Counted from the stretch's first letter, positions 32,708 to 41,355 are shown. The stretch is 64,000 nucleotides of DNA from Streptomyces musisoli (GCF_016741855.1 NZ_JAERRH010000008.1:310001-374000); one strand, 5' to 3'. Numbers and translations: made by a program. Notes: a model not told the origin generated them from the letters alone.

Positions 32708-33634
32708 TCAGTCCAGCCGGGGCGCGACCTCCGCCCCGAACACGCCGATCTGCTCGATGAGTTCGGCCCGGTCCCGACTGCGGAACCGCACCTGGATCTG
32801 GTCCACGCCCATCGCCCGGTACGCGCGCAGCGACTCGGCGATCTCCTCCGGTGCCCCGGCGAGCGTGCGCCGCCCGGTGTCCCAGCCGGGCCGGCCGACG
32901 TACAGCGGCTCGGCGATGGCGCCGACGGTGTACTCCCCGTCGCGGCCGGCCTCCGCGCGCAGCCGCCGGATCCGGGCGATCCGCTCCGGCAGCCGGTCGC
33001 GGGGATCCCCCTGCGGCAGCCAGCCGTCACCGCGCAGCGCGGCCCGGCGGACCGCGGCGGGCGAGGAACCGCCGACCCACAGGGGGACGTGCGGCTGTGC
33101 CGGGCGGGGCCGCTGCCCGAGCCCGGCGAAGTCGTAGTGCTTCCCGTGGTGCTCGGGGAACTCCTCGGGCCCGAGGGCGGCCCGCAGGGCGTCGACCACC
33201 TCGTCGAGGACGGCCCCGCGCCGCTCGAAGTCCACCCCGAGCGCCTCGAACTCCTCCCGCACGTGCCCCGCCCCGACCCCGAGGATCAGCCGGCCGCCGG
33301 AGAGGTGGTCGAGGGTGGCGTACTGCTTGGCGGTGAGCAGCGGATGGCGCAGCCCCACCACGGCCACGTGGCTGAGCAGCCGGACCCGCTCGGTGACGGC
33401 GGCGAGGTGGGCGAGCGTGGCCACCGGGTCGTACCAGACCGTGCTCATGGCCGGGGCCAGCCGGCGCGGGACGGCGACATGATCGCAGCAGGCGACGTAG
33501 TCGAAGCCCGCGGCGTCGGCCGCCCGCGCGACCGCGACCAGGTCGTCCGGCCCGGCCCCGGCCTCCCACGGCTCGGTGTAAAGGGTGCTCTGCGACTGGA
33601 CGGGCAGCTGGATGCCGTAGGACAGGGCGCTCAC
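32708..33634 (-). CDS. LLM-class F420-dependent oxidoreductase
   Basis: The GTG at 33634 overlaps the stop of the amidohydrolase gene (GTGA). The 308-residue protein has the F420-branch LLM pattern: LSYGIQLPVQSQ, AAGFDYVACCDHVAVP, LLSHVAVVGLRHPLLTAKQY, LSGGRLILGVGAGHVREEFE and ALRGDGWLPQGDP. It should transfer hydride between F420 and a catabolic intermediate. It is the second gene of the amidohydrolase-LLM-SDR operon under operator O4. Confidence 0.85.
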   Translation of the reverse strand: MSALSYGIQLPVQSQSTLYTEPWEAGAGPDDLVAVARAADAAGFDYVACCDHVAVPRRLAPAMSTVWYDPVATLAHLAAVTERVRLLSHVAVVGLRHPLLTAKQYATLDHLSGGRLILGVGAGHVREEFEALGVDFERRGAVLDEVVDALRAALGPEEFPEHHGKHYDFAGLGQRPRPAQPHVPLWVGGSSPAAVRRAALRGDGWLPQGDPRDRLPERIARIRRLRAEAGRDGEYTVGAIAEPLYVGRPGWDTGRRTLAGAPEEIAESLRAYRAMGVDQIQVRFRSRDRAELIEQIGVFGAEVAPRLD

Positions 33635-34863
33635 CGCCACAGCCCTTCCGGTGTGAGCCCCAGCAGCTCGATCGCGTTGCCCCGGACGATCCGCTCGACC
33701 ACGTCGGCCGGCAGGTGCCCCATCTGGGCCTCGCCGACCTCGCGGGACTTGGGCCAGGTGGAGTCGGAGTGCGGGTAGTCGGTCTCGTACAGGACGTTGC
33801 CGACGCCGATGGCGTCCAGGCTCCTGAGCCCGAAGGCGTCGTCGAAGAAACAGCCGTAGACGTGCTCGGCGAACAGCTCGGACGGCGGCCGGCGCACCTT
33901 GTCGGCGATCCCGCCCCACCCGCGGTTCTCCTCCCACACCACGTCCGCGCGCTCGAGGATGTACGGGATCCAGCCGATCTGCCCCTCCGCGTACATGACC
34001 TTCAGGTTCGGGAAGCGCTCGAACTTGCCGCTCATCAGCCAGTCGACCATCGAGAAGCAGCAGTTGGCGAAGGTGATGGTGGAGCCGACGGCGGGCGGGG
34101 CGTCGGCGGAGGTGGAGGGCATCCGACTGCTGGAGCCGATGTGCATGGCCACGACCGTGCCGGTCTCGTCGCAGGCCGCGAGGAACGGGTCCCACTCGTC
34201 GGTGTGCACGGACGGCAGCCCGAGGTGCGGGGGTATCTCGGAGAAGGCGACGGCCCGGGCGCCGCGCGCGGCGTTGCGCCGCACCTCCTCGGCCGCCAGC
34301 CGGGCGTCCCACAGGGGTATGAGGGGCAGCGGTACCAGCCGGCCCCCCGCCTCGGGCCCGCACCACTCCTCCACCGTCCAGTCGTTGTAGGCGCGGACGC
34401 ACAGCAGGGCGAGTTCCTTGTCGGCGGCCTCCGTGAACGTCTGCCCGCAGAAGCGGGGGAAGGTCGGGAAGCACAGGGCCGACTGGACGTGGTTGACGTC
34501 CATGTCGGCGAGCCGGGCGGACACGTCGTACGACCCGGCCCGCATCTGCTCGTACGTGATGACCTCGAGCCTGACCTCGTCCCTGGCGCAGCCGACGGCC
34601 GTGTCGAGGCGGGTGAGCGGCCGGCGCAGGTCCTCGTAGACCCACCAGTCGCCGAGCGGGCCGTCCGTGGCGCCCGGGTCGCCCATGACGGGCTTGAACC
34701 GCCCGCCGAGGAAGGTCATCTCCTTCAGCGGCGCGCGCACGATCCGGGGTCCGACGTCCCGGTACTTCCGCGGCAGCCGGTCCTGCCACACTCCGGGAGG
34801 CTCAACGGTGTGGTCGTCGACGGAGATGATCAGCGGGAACTGTGTGGTCTCCATGTCCCTCAC
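33631..34863 (-). CDS. Amidohydrolase-2 family metal-dependent hydrolase/decarboxylase
   Basis: The ~407-410-residue protein (GTG 34863, or ATG 34854) starts FPLIISVDDHTVEPPGVW. It contains RLADMDVNHVQSALCFPTFP, VVAMHIGSSSRMPST and YETDYPHSDSTWP. In place of the HxH of the strand-1 site it has DDHTVEP, as is common in the amidohydrolase-2 branch that includes ACMSD-type decarboxylases and catabolic lactonases. The HIG and TDYPHSD metal motifs are intact. It heads the three-gene operon controlled by O4, twelve bases upstream. Confidence 0.8.
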   Translation of the reverse strand: MRDMETTQFPLIISVDDHTVEPPGVWQDRLPRKYRDVGPRIVRAPLKEMTFLGGRFKPVMGDPGATDGPLGDWWVYEDLRRPLTRLDTAVGCARDEVRLEVITYEQMRAGSYDVSARLADMDVNHVQSALCFPTFPRFCGQTFTEAADKELALLCVRAYNDWTVEEWCGPEAGGRLVPLPLIPLWDARLAAEEVRRNAARGARAVAFSEIPPHLGLPSVHTDEWDPFLAACDETGTVVAMHIGSSSRMPSTSADAPPAVGSTITFANCCFSMVDWLMSGKFERFPNLKVMYAEGQIGWIPYILERADVVWEENRGWGGIADKVRRPPSELFAEHVYGCFFDDAFGLRSLDAIGVGNVLYETDYPHSDSTWPKSREVGEAQMGHLPADVVERIVRGNAIELLGLTPEGLWR

Positions 34864-34874
34864 GGTAGCGCTGA

Positions 34875-34891
34875 TCTGACGGTCCGTCAGC
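34875..34891. promoter_or_regulatory. Operator palindrome O4 (TCTGACG-GTC-CGTCAGC)
   Basis: It lies 11 bp upstream of the amidohydrolase start at 34863 and 152 bp from the afsR start on the other side. The arms match over six base pairs. Because afsR is distant, control of the catabolic operon is the simpler reading. Confidence 0.8.
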
Positions 34892-35043
34892 TACGCTGCC
34901 CGGGCATCCGGGATGCGAAGACCGTGTGAGGGCCTTGTGCACCACCACCCCCACCCTGTGATCGGCGTCTCGCACGGCTGACGCAACCGCCCGGAACAAG
35001 GCAAACTGACGGAGTTGTTCGTGATGCCGAGGGGGACGAACGC

Positions 35044-38007
35044 ATGGACGGTGGGCCGCGAGTACCCGAGCAGCGGCGCGCCGGCTCCGGGACCACCGCG
35101 GAGTCCGGCCCGCTGCGCTTCGGCGTGCTCGGTCCGGTACGGGCCTGGCGCGGCGGGGAAACACTCAGCACGGGCTCCCCCCAGCAGCGCGCCCTGCTGG
35201 CCGCCCTGCTGCTGCGGGAGGGCCGCACGGCCACCGCGGCCGAGCTGATCGACGCGCTGTGGGGGCCCGAGCCGCCGTCCCAGGCGCTGGCGGCGGTCCG
35301 CACGTACGCGTCCCGCCTCCGGAAGATCCTCGACCCCGGGGTCCTGGTCAGCGAGTCCGGCGGCTACGCGGTGCGCTCCTCGGGCGAGGGCGCGCTGGAC
35401 CTGGCCGTGGCGCAGGACCTGGCGGCGGAGGCCGAGAAGGCGCGCGGCACCGGCGACCTGGGCCGGGCCCGGTCCCTGCTCAACGAGACGCTCGCCCTCT
35501 GGGACGGCGAACCCCTCGCCGGCGTGCCCGGCCCGTACGCCGAGGCCCAGCGTGCCCGCCTGGAGGAGTGGCGCCTCGGCCTGCTGGAGTCCCGCCTCGA
35601 CCTGGACCTGGAACAGGGCTGCCACGCCGAGGCGGTCTCGGAACTGACGGCACTGACGGCGGCGCACCCCCTGCGGGAACGCCTGCGCGAACTCCTGATG
35701 CTGGCGCTGTACCGCAGCGGCCGGCAGGCGGAGGCGCTGGCCGTGTACGCCGACACCCGCCGCCTGCTGGCCGAGGAACTCGGCGTGGACCCCCGCCCGG
35801 GACTGAGCGAGCTCCAGCAGCGCATCCTCCAGGCGGACCCGGCCCTGGCGGAGCCCTCGGCCCCGGTGACGGAGCCTGCGCTCGCCCCCGTCCGCCCGGC
35901 CCAGCTCCCCGCCTCCGTACCGGACTTCACCGGCCGCAGCTCCTTCGTGTCCGAGCTGAGCGACGTACTGTCCTCCGCGTCCGAGGCGGAGGGGCGGGTG
36001 ATGGCGGTGTCGGCGCTGGCCGGCATCGGCGGCGTCGGCAAGACCACGCTGGCGGTGCACGTCGCCCACCGCGCCCGGTCCGCCTTCCCCGACGGCCAGC
36101 TGTACGTGGACCTCCAGGGCGCCGGCCCGCGCCCCGCGGAACCCGAGACGGTGCTGGGCTCCTTCCTGCGCGCCCTGGGCACGGCGGACACGGCGATCCC
36201 CGACTCCATGGAGGAACGCGCGGCCCTGTACCGCTCGGTCCTGGACGGCCGCCGGGTGCTGGTCCTGCTGGACAACGCGAAGGACGCGGCCCAGGTACGC
36301 CCGCTGCTGCCCGGCACGGAGGGCTGCGCGGCCCTCGTCACCTCCCGCGTCCGGATGCTGGACCTGGCCGGCGCGCACCTGGTCGACCTGGACGTCATGT
36401 CCCCGGAGGAGGCCCTCGCCCTCTTCACGAAGATCGTCGGCGAGGAGCGGGTGGCGGCGGAACGGGAGGCGGCCCTGGACGTGGTCGCGGCCTGCGGCTT
36501 CCTGCCCCTGGCGATCCGCATCGCGGCGTCCCGCCTCGCCGCCCGCCGCACCTGGACGGTCTCCGTCCTGGCGGCGAAGCTGGCCGACGAACGCCGCCGC
36601 CTGGACGAACTCCAGGCGGGTGACCTGGCGGTCAAGGCCACGTTCGAACTCGGCTACGGACAGCTGGAGCCGCCCCAGGCCCGAGCCTTCCGCCTGCTGG
36701 GCCTGGCCGACGGCCCCGACATGTCCCTCGCCGCCGCAGCCGCGGTCCTGGACCTCCCCCCGGAGGAGACGGAAGACCTACTGGAGTCCCTCGTCGACAC
36801 GTCCCTCCTGGAATCAGCGGCCCCGGGCCGCTACCGCTTCCACGACTTGGTACGGCTGTACGCACGGGCTTGCGCGGAACGGGATCAGCGGCCGCAGGAG
36901 GAGAAGGGGGCGGCGCTCTCGCGGGTGCTGGACTTCTATCTGGCCACGGCTGCAAGAGTGTTCGCGATCGAGCGGCCAGGGGACCGACTGGCCGATCACC
37001 TGGAGGCGACGGAGTACGCCGGTCTGGACTTCACCGACCGGCAATCTGCGCTCGACTGGCTCTACTCCGAGGCGAACTGCCTGCTCGCGTGCGCGCGTCA
37101 GGCCCTCGGCGACGGCCGGCTCCGTCGGGGCGTGGATCTGCTCTGGGCCGCCAAGGACCTTGGTGAGTCCGGAGCCAATTCGAAGCAGTACGAATCCGTC
37201 GCCCTTGCCGCGAGGGACGCTGCTGCCGCCGCCGGGGACGAGCGCGCAGAAGGACGCGCTCGCACGGTGTTGACCAACGTGCATCTGGTTGCCGGGCGCT
37301 ACGACGACGCCGAGGACGAAGCGTGCCGAGCCGTGTCGCTCGCCGGGGAGGTCGGTGACCTCATCCCGCTCTACTGGGCCAGCAACGACCGCGGGATCAT
37401 CGCTCTCATCCAGGGCCGCTATGCGGACGCCGAAGGACACCTGCTCTCCGCCATCGAAGGCTCCCGGGCGGACGGTAACCACCCGCTGGAAGCAAGCGCG
37501 TTGTGCAACCTGTCCCGCGTGCACCTGGCGATGGGCCGCACCTCCCACGCCATCGAACTCGCTCAGGACGGGATCGCCATCTACGACCGTCTGGGTCTGA
37601 CGCTGCGGCTGGCCAACGCGCGCTACGCCCTGGGAATCGCCCTCACCGAGGCGGGGCGACCGGCCGACGCGTTGAGGGAACTGACCGAGGCGCTCCAGAT
37701 GTTCGAGACGAACCGCCAGCGCCTTTGGGAGGGAACGACTCAGTTCCGCATCGCCCAGGCCCACGTCGCCAGCCGGCAGCACGCGAAGGCGGCGCAGCAC
37801 GCCGAGCAGGCGCTCGCAATAGGGTGCATCGGGGGTGACCGGATCCGTGCCGAGGTTCTGACCACCCTCGGTCATTCGCTGCAGGGCCTCGGCCAGGTCG
37901 ACCGGTCCCGCGTGTGCTGGCAGGAAGCCCTGACCCTGTATGAGCAGGCCGGCGCCGCGGAGGCCGACGTCGTCCGACGTCTGCTGACTCCGGCATCCGT
38001 GGCCTGA
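35044..38007 (+). CDS. afsR: AfsR, SARP-NB-ARC-TPR global regulator of secondary metabolism
   Basis: The 987-residue protein starts at ATG 35044. Its domains in order are an OmpR-like DNA-binding domain (residues ~20-110, LRFGVLGPVRAWRGGE), a BTAD domain (~115-265), an NB-ARC ATPase with P-loop G327-IGGVGKTT, and a C-terminal TPR region (~700-980). AfsR is phosphorylated by AfsK and other kinases and activates afsS, raising antibiotic production. The identity is supported by length, domains and the afsS gene 208 bases downstream. The 3' third (after ~36900) reads less GC-rich than the rest, mainly through relaxed third positions in the TPR region. Confidence 0.93.
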   Translation: MDGGPRVPEQRRAGSGTTAESGPLRFGVLGPVRAWRGGETLSTGSPQQRALLAALLLREGRTATAAELIDALWGPEPPSQALAAVRTYASRLRKILDPGVLVSESGGYAVRSSGEGALDLAVAQDLAAEAEKARGTGDLGRARSLLNETLALWDGEPLAGVPGPYAEAQRARLEEWRLGLLESRLDLDLEQGCHAEAVSELTALTAAHPLRERLRELLMLALYRSGRQAEALAVYADTRRLLAEELGVDPRPGLSELQQRILQADPALAEPSAPVTEPALAPVRPAQLPASVPDFTGRSSFVSELSDVLSSASEAEGRVMAVSALAGIGGVGKTTLAVHVAHRARSAFPDGQLYVDLQGAGPRPAEPETVLGSFLRALGTADTAIPDSMEERAALYRSVLDGRRVLVLLDNAKDAAQVRPLLPGTEGCAALVTSRVRMLDLAGAHLVDLDVMSPEEALALFTKIVGEERVAAEREAALDVVAACGFLPLAIRIAASRLAARRTWTVSVLAAKLADERRRLDELQAGDLAVKATFELGYGQLEPPQARAFRLLGLADGPDMSLAAAAAVLDLPPEETEDLLESLVDTSLLESAAPGRYRFHDLVRLYARACAERDQRPQEEKGAALSRVLDFYLATAARVFAIERPGDRLADHLEATEYAGLDFTDRQSALDWLYSEANCLLACARQALGDGRLRRGVDLLWAAKDLGESGANSKQYESVALAARDAAAAAGDERAEGRARTVLTNVHLVAGRYDDAEDEACRAVSLAGEVGDLIPLYWASNDRGIIALIQGRYADAEGHLLSAIEGSRADGNHPLEASALCNLSRVHLAMGRTSHAIELAQDGIAIYDRLGLTLRLANARYALGIALTEAGRPADALRELTEALQMFETNRQRLWEGTTQFRIAQAHVASRQHAKAAQHAEQALAIGCIGGDRIRAEVLTTLGHSLQGLGQVDRSRVCWQEALTLYEQAGAAEADVVRRLLTPASVA

Positions 38008-38027
38008 GGTCACGGACCACCAGAGGC

Positions 38028-38049
38028 GTTCATCGATTGTTTATGGCGC
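38028..38049 (+). promoter_or_regulatory. afsS promoter: two 11-bp direct repeats (AfsR/PhoP-type box)
   Basis: GTTCATCGATT (38028-38038) is followed immediately by GTTTATGGCGC (38039-38049); both fit GTTYAT plus five bases. In S. coelicolor the afsS promoter carries an AfsR site of direct repeats that PhoP also binds, and this arrangement matches. CATGCT at 38055-38060 is a candidate -10, so AfsR would sit on the -35 region. Confidence 0.75.
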
Positions 38050-38137
38050 ACTGTCATGCTCGGCGCAACGATCCGTGGTGTCGGGGGGCAGACGGATCAA
38101 CCAGGGGTTCCGCCACCTAGGGTGAGATCCCGAACGG

Positions 38138-38175
38138 CCCTGTCCGGCAGCCCGCGGGGGAGTTGCCGGACAGGG
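38138..38175 (+). promoter_or_regulatory. Perfect 12-bp stem in the afsS 5' leader
   Basis: CCCTGTCCGGCA at 38138-38149 pairs exactly with TGCCGGACAGGG at 38164-38175 across a 14-base loop. It lies between the promoter repeats and the afsS start, so it would be transcribed and end 40 bases before the ATG. It could act as an attenuator, an mRNA stabiliser or a protein/RNA-binding site. Confidence 0.6.
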
Positions 38176-38215
38176 TTTCCCACAGATCCATTCGATACAG
38201 GGGAGGGTCCGCACT

Positions 38216-38407
38216 ATGAGCGACGCCAAGAAGAGCCAGGACGAAGAAATCGTCACCCTGGACAACCACGCGCCCGCGCCGCCGTCGGGCGACAAGATCA
38301 TCACGCTCGACAACCACGCGCCCGCGCCGCCGTCGGGGGACAAGATCATCAAGCTGGACAACCACGCGCCCGTTCCGCCCGCCCTGGACCTGGACGTCAA
38401 CAAGTAA
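38216..38407 (+). CDS. afsS: AfsS, small repeat-containing activator of secondary metabolism
   Basis: The 63-residue protein matches the known length of AfsS (AfsR2). It consists of a Lys/Glu-rich start and three repeats around LDNHAP: residues 12-27, 28-43 and 44-55. The first two repeats are nearly identical (TLDNHAPAPPSGDKI). In S. coelicolor and S. lividans AfsS is the target of AfsR and stimulates antibiotic production; its mechanism is not settled. It follows afsR on the same strand and is ended by a strong hairpin at 38427. Confidence 0.93.
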   Translation: MSDAKKSQDEEIVTLDNHAPAPPSGDKIITLDNHAPAPPSGDKIIKLDNHAPVPPALDLDVNK

Positions 38408-38426
38408 GCCTTCACTGGACGGGGAT

Positions 38427-38463
38427 CGGCCGCGGCGGCGCGGAGGGGGAGCCGCCGCGGCCG
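38427..38463 (+). terminator. Strong hairpin terminator after afsS
   Basis: CGGCCGCGGCGGC (38427-38439) pairs perfectly with GCCGCCGCGGCCG (38451-38463), 20 bases past the afsS stop. The right arm plus AGGCGTT is repeated from 38481, hinting at local duplication. The rest of the 332-base gap (38408-38739) holds a DnaA-box-like sequence at 38691 and no gene I can support. Confidence 0.75.
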
Positions 38464-38690
38464 AGGCGTTTGCGGGGGAAGCCGCCGCGGCCGAGGCGTT
38501 CCCGGAGCCGGAGCCGGAGCGGAGCCGCTCCGCGACGGCGACTCGGACACCCGCGCAGGCCGGCCCCCGCGGGGCCCCACCCGAGACTGGCGGATTCGTT
38601 CCATCGGTGGATGGGATGTGCGCAGGTCATACGGGCGGCTCTCGGAACCGATCTGCCAATCTCAGCCCCGGTACGGCCTGGTGGGGCGAG

Positions 38691-38699
38691 TTGTCCACA
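38691..38699 (+). other. Perfect DnaA-box sequence TTGTCCACA
   Basis: The 9-mer equals the Streptomyces consensus DnaA box. It is single, about 41 bases upstream of the endonuclease-domain pseudogene. One box is not an origin; it could titrate DnaA, serve as a control site, or be chance. Confidence 0.4.
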
Positions 38700-38739
38700 G
38701 GGGGGCACGGGGGGCAGGGGGGTCGGGCACTGTGGGGGT

Positions 38740-39625
38740 GTGGCGCGGTGTGGACTGGGAGGGCTCGTCGAGGGCGGGGTGCTGCTCACCTCGCGGGCGT
38801 TGGCTGAGGGGTGGCCCCGGGTTTCCCTCTCTCGACAGCTCCGTTCGGACGGGTGGATCCGGATCAGGAGCGGGGCCTGGGCAGAGCCCGGCCGGGAGGT
38901 CGGGCTGCCCCTGCGGTTACGGGCGGCCCAGCTCCTCAGACCACAGCTGGTCGTGAGTCACCGCTCGGCCGCTCATCTCTGGCAGATCGAGACGCTGGGG
39001 CGGGGAGCGCCGGGCCCACTGGAATTCACCGACCCCGAACTCGGTGCGCGACAGGGCCTCACCGAGGTCCGCATCCATCGGATTCCGCTTCCGGAGAGCG
39101 ACATCGCGAGCCGGGCGGGGCTCCGCGTCACCCGGGTCCCCCGTACTCTCGCCGACCTCCTCCGGGCCGGGCCGAGGGACGACGTCCTGGTCGCCGTGGA
39201 ATCGGCGCTGGCCTTCCGCCGCGTCGGCGGTCAGCGCCGGGCACCGGTCACCGCTCTCGCCGCCGTGTACCTCGTCCTGGAAGCCCCACGGCTGGGGGGC
39301 CACCCGGGCCCGGGACTGGGCGCGCCTCGTCGATCCGCGGGCCGGCTCGCCCGCCGAGACGATGGCGCGTCTGCGGATGCTCGACGCCGGGCTGCGTCCG
39401 GAGCCCCAGGCCGAGGTCCACACCCCGGACGGCCGCCGTCGCTACCTCGACTTCCTGTTCCGGGAGGCAGGTCTGGCCGTCGAGATCGAGGGGTACGCCT
39501 ACCACGGCAGCCGTGACGCCCACCGCCGGGACATCGCCCGCTTCAACCAGGTCCTCCAATGCCCCGAGGTCCGCCGCCTCCTCCGCTTCAGCGCCGAGGA
39601 CGTCTTCCACCGTCCCGCGTGGTGA
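38740..39625 (+). pseudogene. AbiEi-like/DUF559 endonuclease-domain gene, frameshifted
   Basis: From GTG 38740 the frame reads a winged-helix-like N-terminus (LLTSRALAEGWPRVSLSRQL) and a middle domain (GLRVTRVPRTLADLLRAGPRDDVLVAVESAL). After ~39300 it becomes Arg/Gly noise. The neighbouring frame instead continues with ARLRMLDAGLRPEPQAEVHT, YLDFLFREAGLAVEIEGYAY and LLRFSAEDVFHRPAW to 39625. That is the DUF559-type nuclease fold with its D...E-x-E core. The switch coincides with a run of six G at ~39293-39298. A single-base indel (or sequencing error, or slippage) explains it. Confidence 0.65.
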
Positions 39626-39687
39626 TCGAGCAAATCCGCGCCGCGCTGCCAGCCCCAACCGGAGCCGAACGGCAGTGAGGACCGCAG

Positions 39688-39746
39688 AACGGCCTCAGTC
39701 CCGCCCCGCAAACAGCCCAAAACGGCCTCAGTCCCGCCCCCGCAAA
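39688..39746. repeat. Tandem echo of the FadD3-like gene's 3' end
   Basis: AACGGCCTCAGTCCCGCCCC followed by GCAAA occurs at 39688 and, with one extra C, at 39721. The right copy contains the stop and last codons of the minus-strand ligase gene. The left copy repeats them 33 bases beyond that stop. Confidence 0.75.
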
Positions 39747-41326
39747 ACCCCCTTGACCACCTTCCCGCTTGCGTTTCTGGGGAGTTCGTTCAGGAAGGTG
39801 ATCGTGCGGGGGACCTTGTAGTTGGCCATTTCTCTGCGGGCCCAGGCGATCAGGTCGGGGGCGGTGAGGGGGGAGCCGGGTCTGCGGACCACGAACGCCC
39901 TGCCGACCTCGCCGAGGCGGGCGTCCGGCGTGCCGATGACCGCCACGTCCGTCACGTCCGGGTGGAGCGCGAGCAGTTGCTCTATCTCCGCCGGGTAGGC
40001 GTTGAAGCCGCCGACGATGAACATGTCCTTGATCCGGTCGGTGATACGGAGGTTGCCCGTCTCGTCCAGGACGCCCACGTCGCCCGTGCTCAGCCAGCCG
40101 TCCGGGGAGATCGCCTCGGCGGTCGCGCCGGCGTCCTCGTAGTAGCCCCCCATGACGTTGAAGCCCCGGACCAGCACCTCGCCCGGCGTGCCGGTCGGCA
40201 CCGGTGTGCCCGTGGGGCCCACCACCCTGACCTGCGCGCCGGGGATCGCCCGGCCGGAGGTGGAGGAGATCACCGACGGGGCGTCGCCGCGCCGGCACAT
40301 CGTGACGATGCCGGACGCCTCCGTGAGGCCGTAGGCCGTCAGGACCGTGTCGACGCCGAGTTCGCCGCGCAGGCGCTCCACCAGCCGCAGGGGCACCACC
40401 GCCGCCCCCGTCACCACCAGCCGCAGCGCCGACAGGTCGTGGGCGTCGCGCGCCGGATGGTCCAGGAGCTGCTGGTGCAGGGTGGGCGGGCCCGGCAGGA
40501 CCGAGACCCGTTCCGCCGCGATGTTCGCCAGGGCGGTGTCCACGTTGAACACCGGCTGCGGGATCATCGTCGCCCCGCGCATCAGGCAGGCGATCACCCC
40601 CGCCTTGTAGCCGAAGGTGTGGAAGAAGGGGTTGACGATGAGGTAGCGGTCCGTGGGGCGCAGGCCCGCCAGGTCCGCCCAGATCTCGTAGGCGCGCAGG
40701 GTCTGGCCGTGCGTGATCACCGCGCCCTTGGGGCGGCCCGTCGTACCCGAGGTGTAGGTGATGTCCGACACGGACGTGCCGGCCAGTTCCCGGGCCCGAT
40801 CCCGCACTTCGTGGGTGGCCACGCCCTCCCCGCCCGCCAGGAAGTCCTTCCAGGTGCGGAAGTCGGGTGGCGCGTCGTCCGAGAGGACCACCACCTGCTC
40901 CAGTTCCGGCAGGCCCGGCAGCGGGCCGCGGCCCTCCGGTGCGGCCTCGCCGGCCGCCCGGCGCAGGGAGGCGACGTACGACGTGCCCAGGAAGGTGCCC
41001 GTCACGAACAGCAGTCGGGTCCCGCTGCGGCGCAGTACGTCGGCCGCCTCCGCGCCCTTGAAGCGGGTGTTCAGCGGGACGAGGACGGCGCCCGCCGTGA
41101 CCGCGCCGAGGGCCGCGACGATCCAGTCCAGGGAGTTGGGGGCCCAGACGGCGACACGGTCGCCCGCTTCCACTCCGCGGGCCAGGCAGGCCGCCGCCGC
41201 GCGGTCGATGCGGGCGCCCAGTTCGGCGTACGTGACCCTGGTGCGGCCGTCCACCACGGCCTCCGCGTCCGCGTACCGCCCGGCCGCCGACCACACCAGT
41301 TCCGGAATGGTCTCCCACTCGATCAC
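39728..41326 (-). CDS. FadD3-like acyl-CoA synthetase (AMP-forming)
   Basis: I chose GTG 41326, seven bases after GGGAGG; the longer frame to 41446 would cross the operators. The 532-residue enzyme has the adenylation motif YTSGTTGRPKG, the FadD3-like NPFFHTFGYKAGVIACL and VLPGPPTLHQQLLDHPAR segments, TAYGLTEASG, and the C-terminal Lys in NASGKV. Mycobacterial FadD3 activates the steroid C/D-ring propionate (HIP) to its CoA ester, and the resemblance in these segments is strong. It should activate a bulky or cyclic carboxylate. It is divergent from the Ltp2-like operon over two operators. Confidence 0.85.
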   Translation of the reverse strand: MIEWETIPELVWSAAGRYADAEAVVDGRTRVTYAELGARIDRAAAACLARGVEAGDRVAVWAPNSLDWIVAALGAVTAGAVLVPLNTRFKGAEAADVLRRSGTRLLFVTGTFLGTSYVASLRRAAGEAAPEGRGPLPGLPELEQVVVLSDDAPPDFRTWKDFLAGGEGVATHEVRDRARELAGTSVSDITYTSGTTGRPKGAVITHGQTLRAYEIWADLAGLRPTDRYLIVNPFFHTFGYKAGVIACLMRGATMIPQPVFNVDTALANIAAERVSVLPGPPTLHQQLLDHPARDAHDLSALRLVVTGAAVVPLRLVERLRGELGVDTVLTAYGLTEASGIVTMCRRGDAPSVISSTSGRAIPGAQVRVVGPTGTPVPTGTPGEVLVRGFNVMGGYYEDAGATAEAISPDGWLSTGDVGVLDETGNLRITDRIKDMFIVGGFNAYPAEIEQLLALHPDVTDVAVIGTPDARLGEVGRAFVVRRPGSPLTAPDLIAWARREMANYKVPRTITFLNELPRNASGKVVKGVLRGRD

Positions 41327-41355
41327 GGCCCAGCCTCCCTCGCCGAGAGCCAGTA

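Noticed and set aside
38056..39516. A single 486-aa plus-strand ORF running from the afsS promoter through the endonuclease gene
   Set aside because: Its first half is the out-of-frame shadow of the afsS leader and afsS itself, and its last ~70 residues are past the frameshift. Only ~38740-39300 looks like protein.
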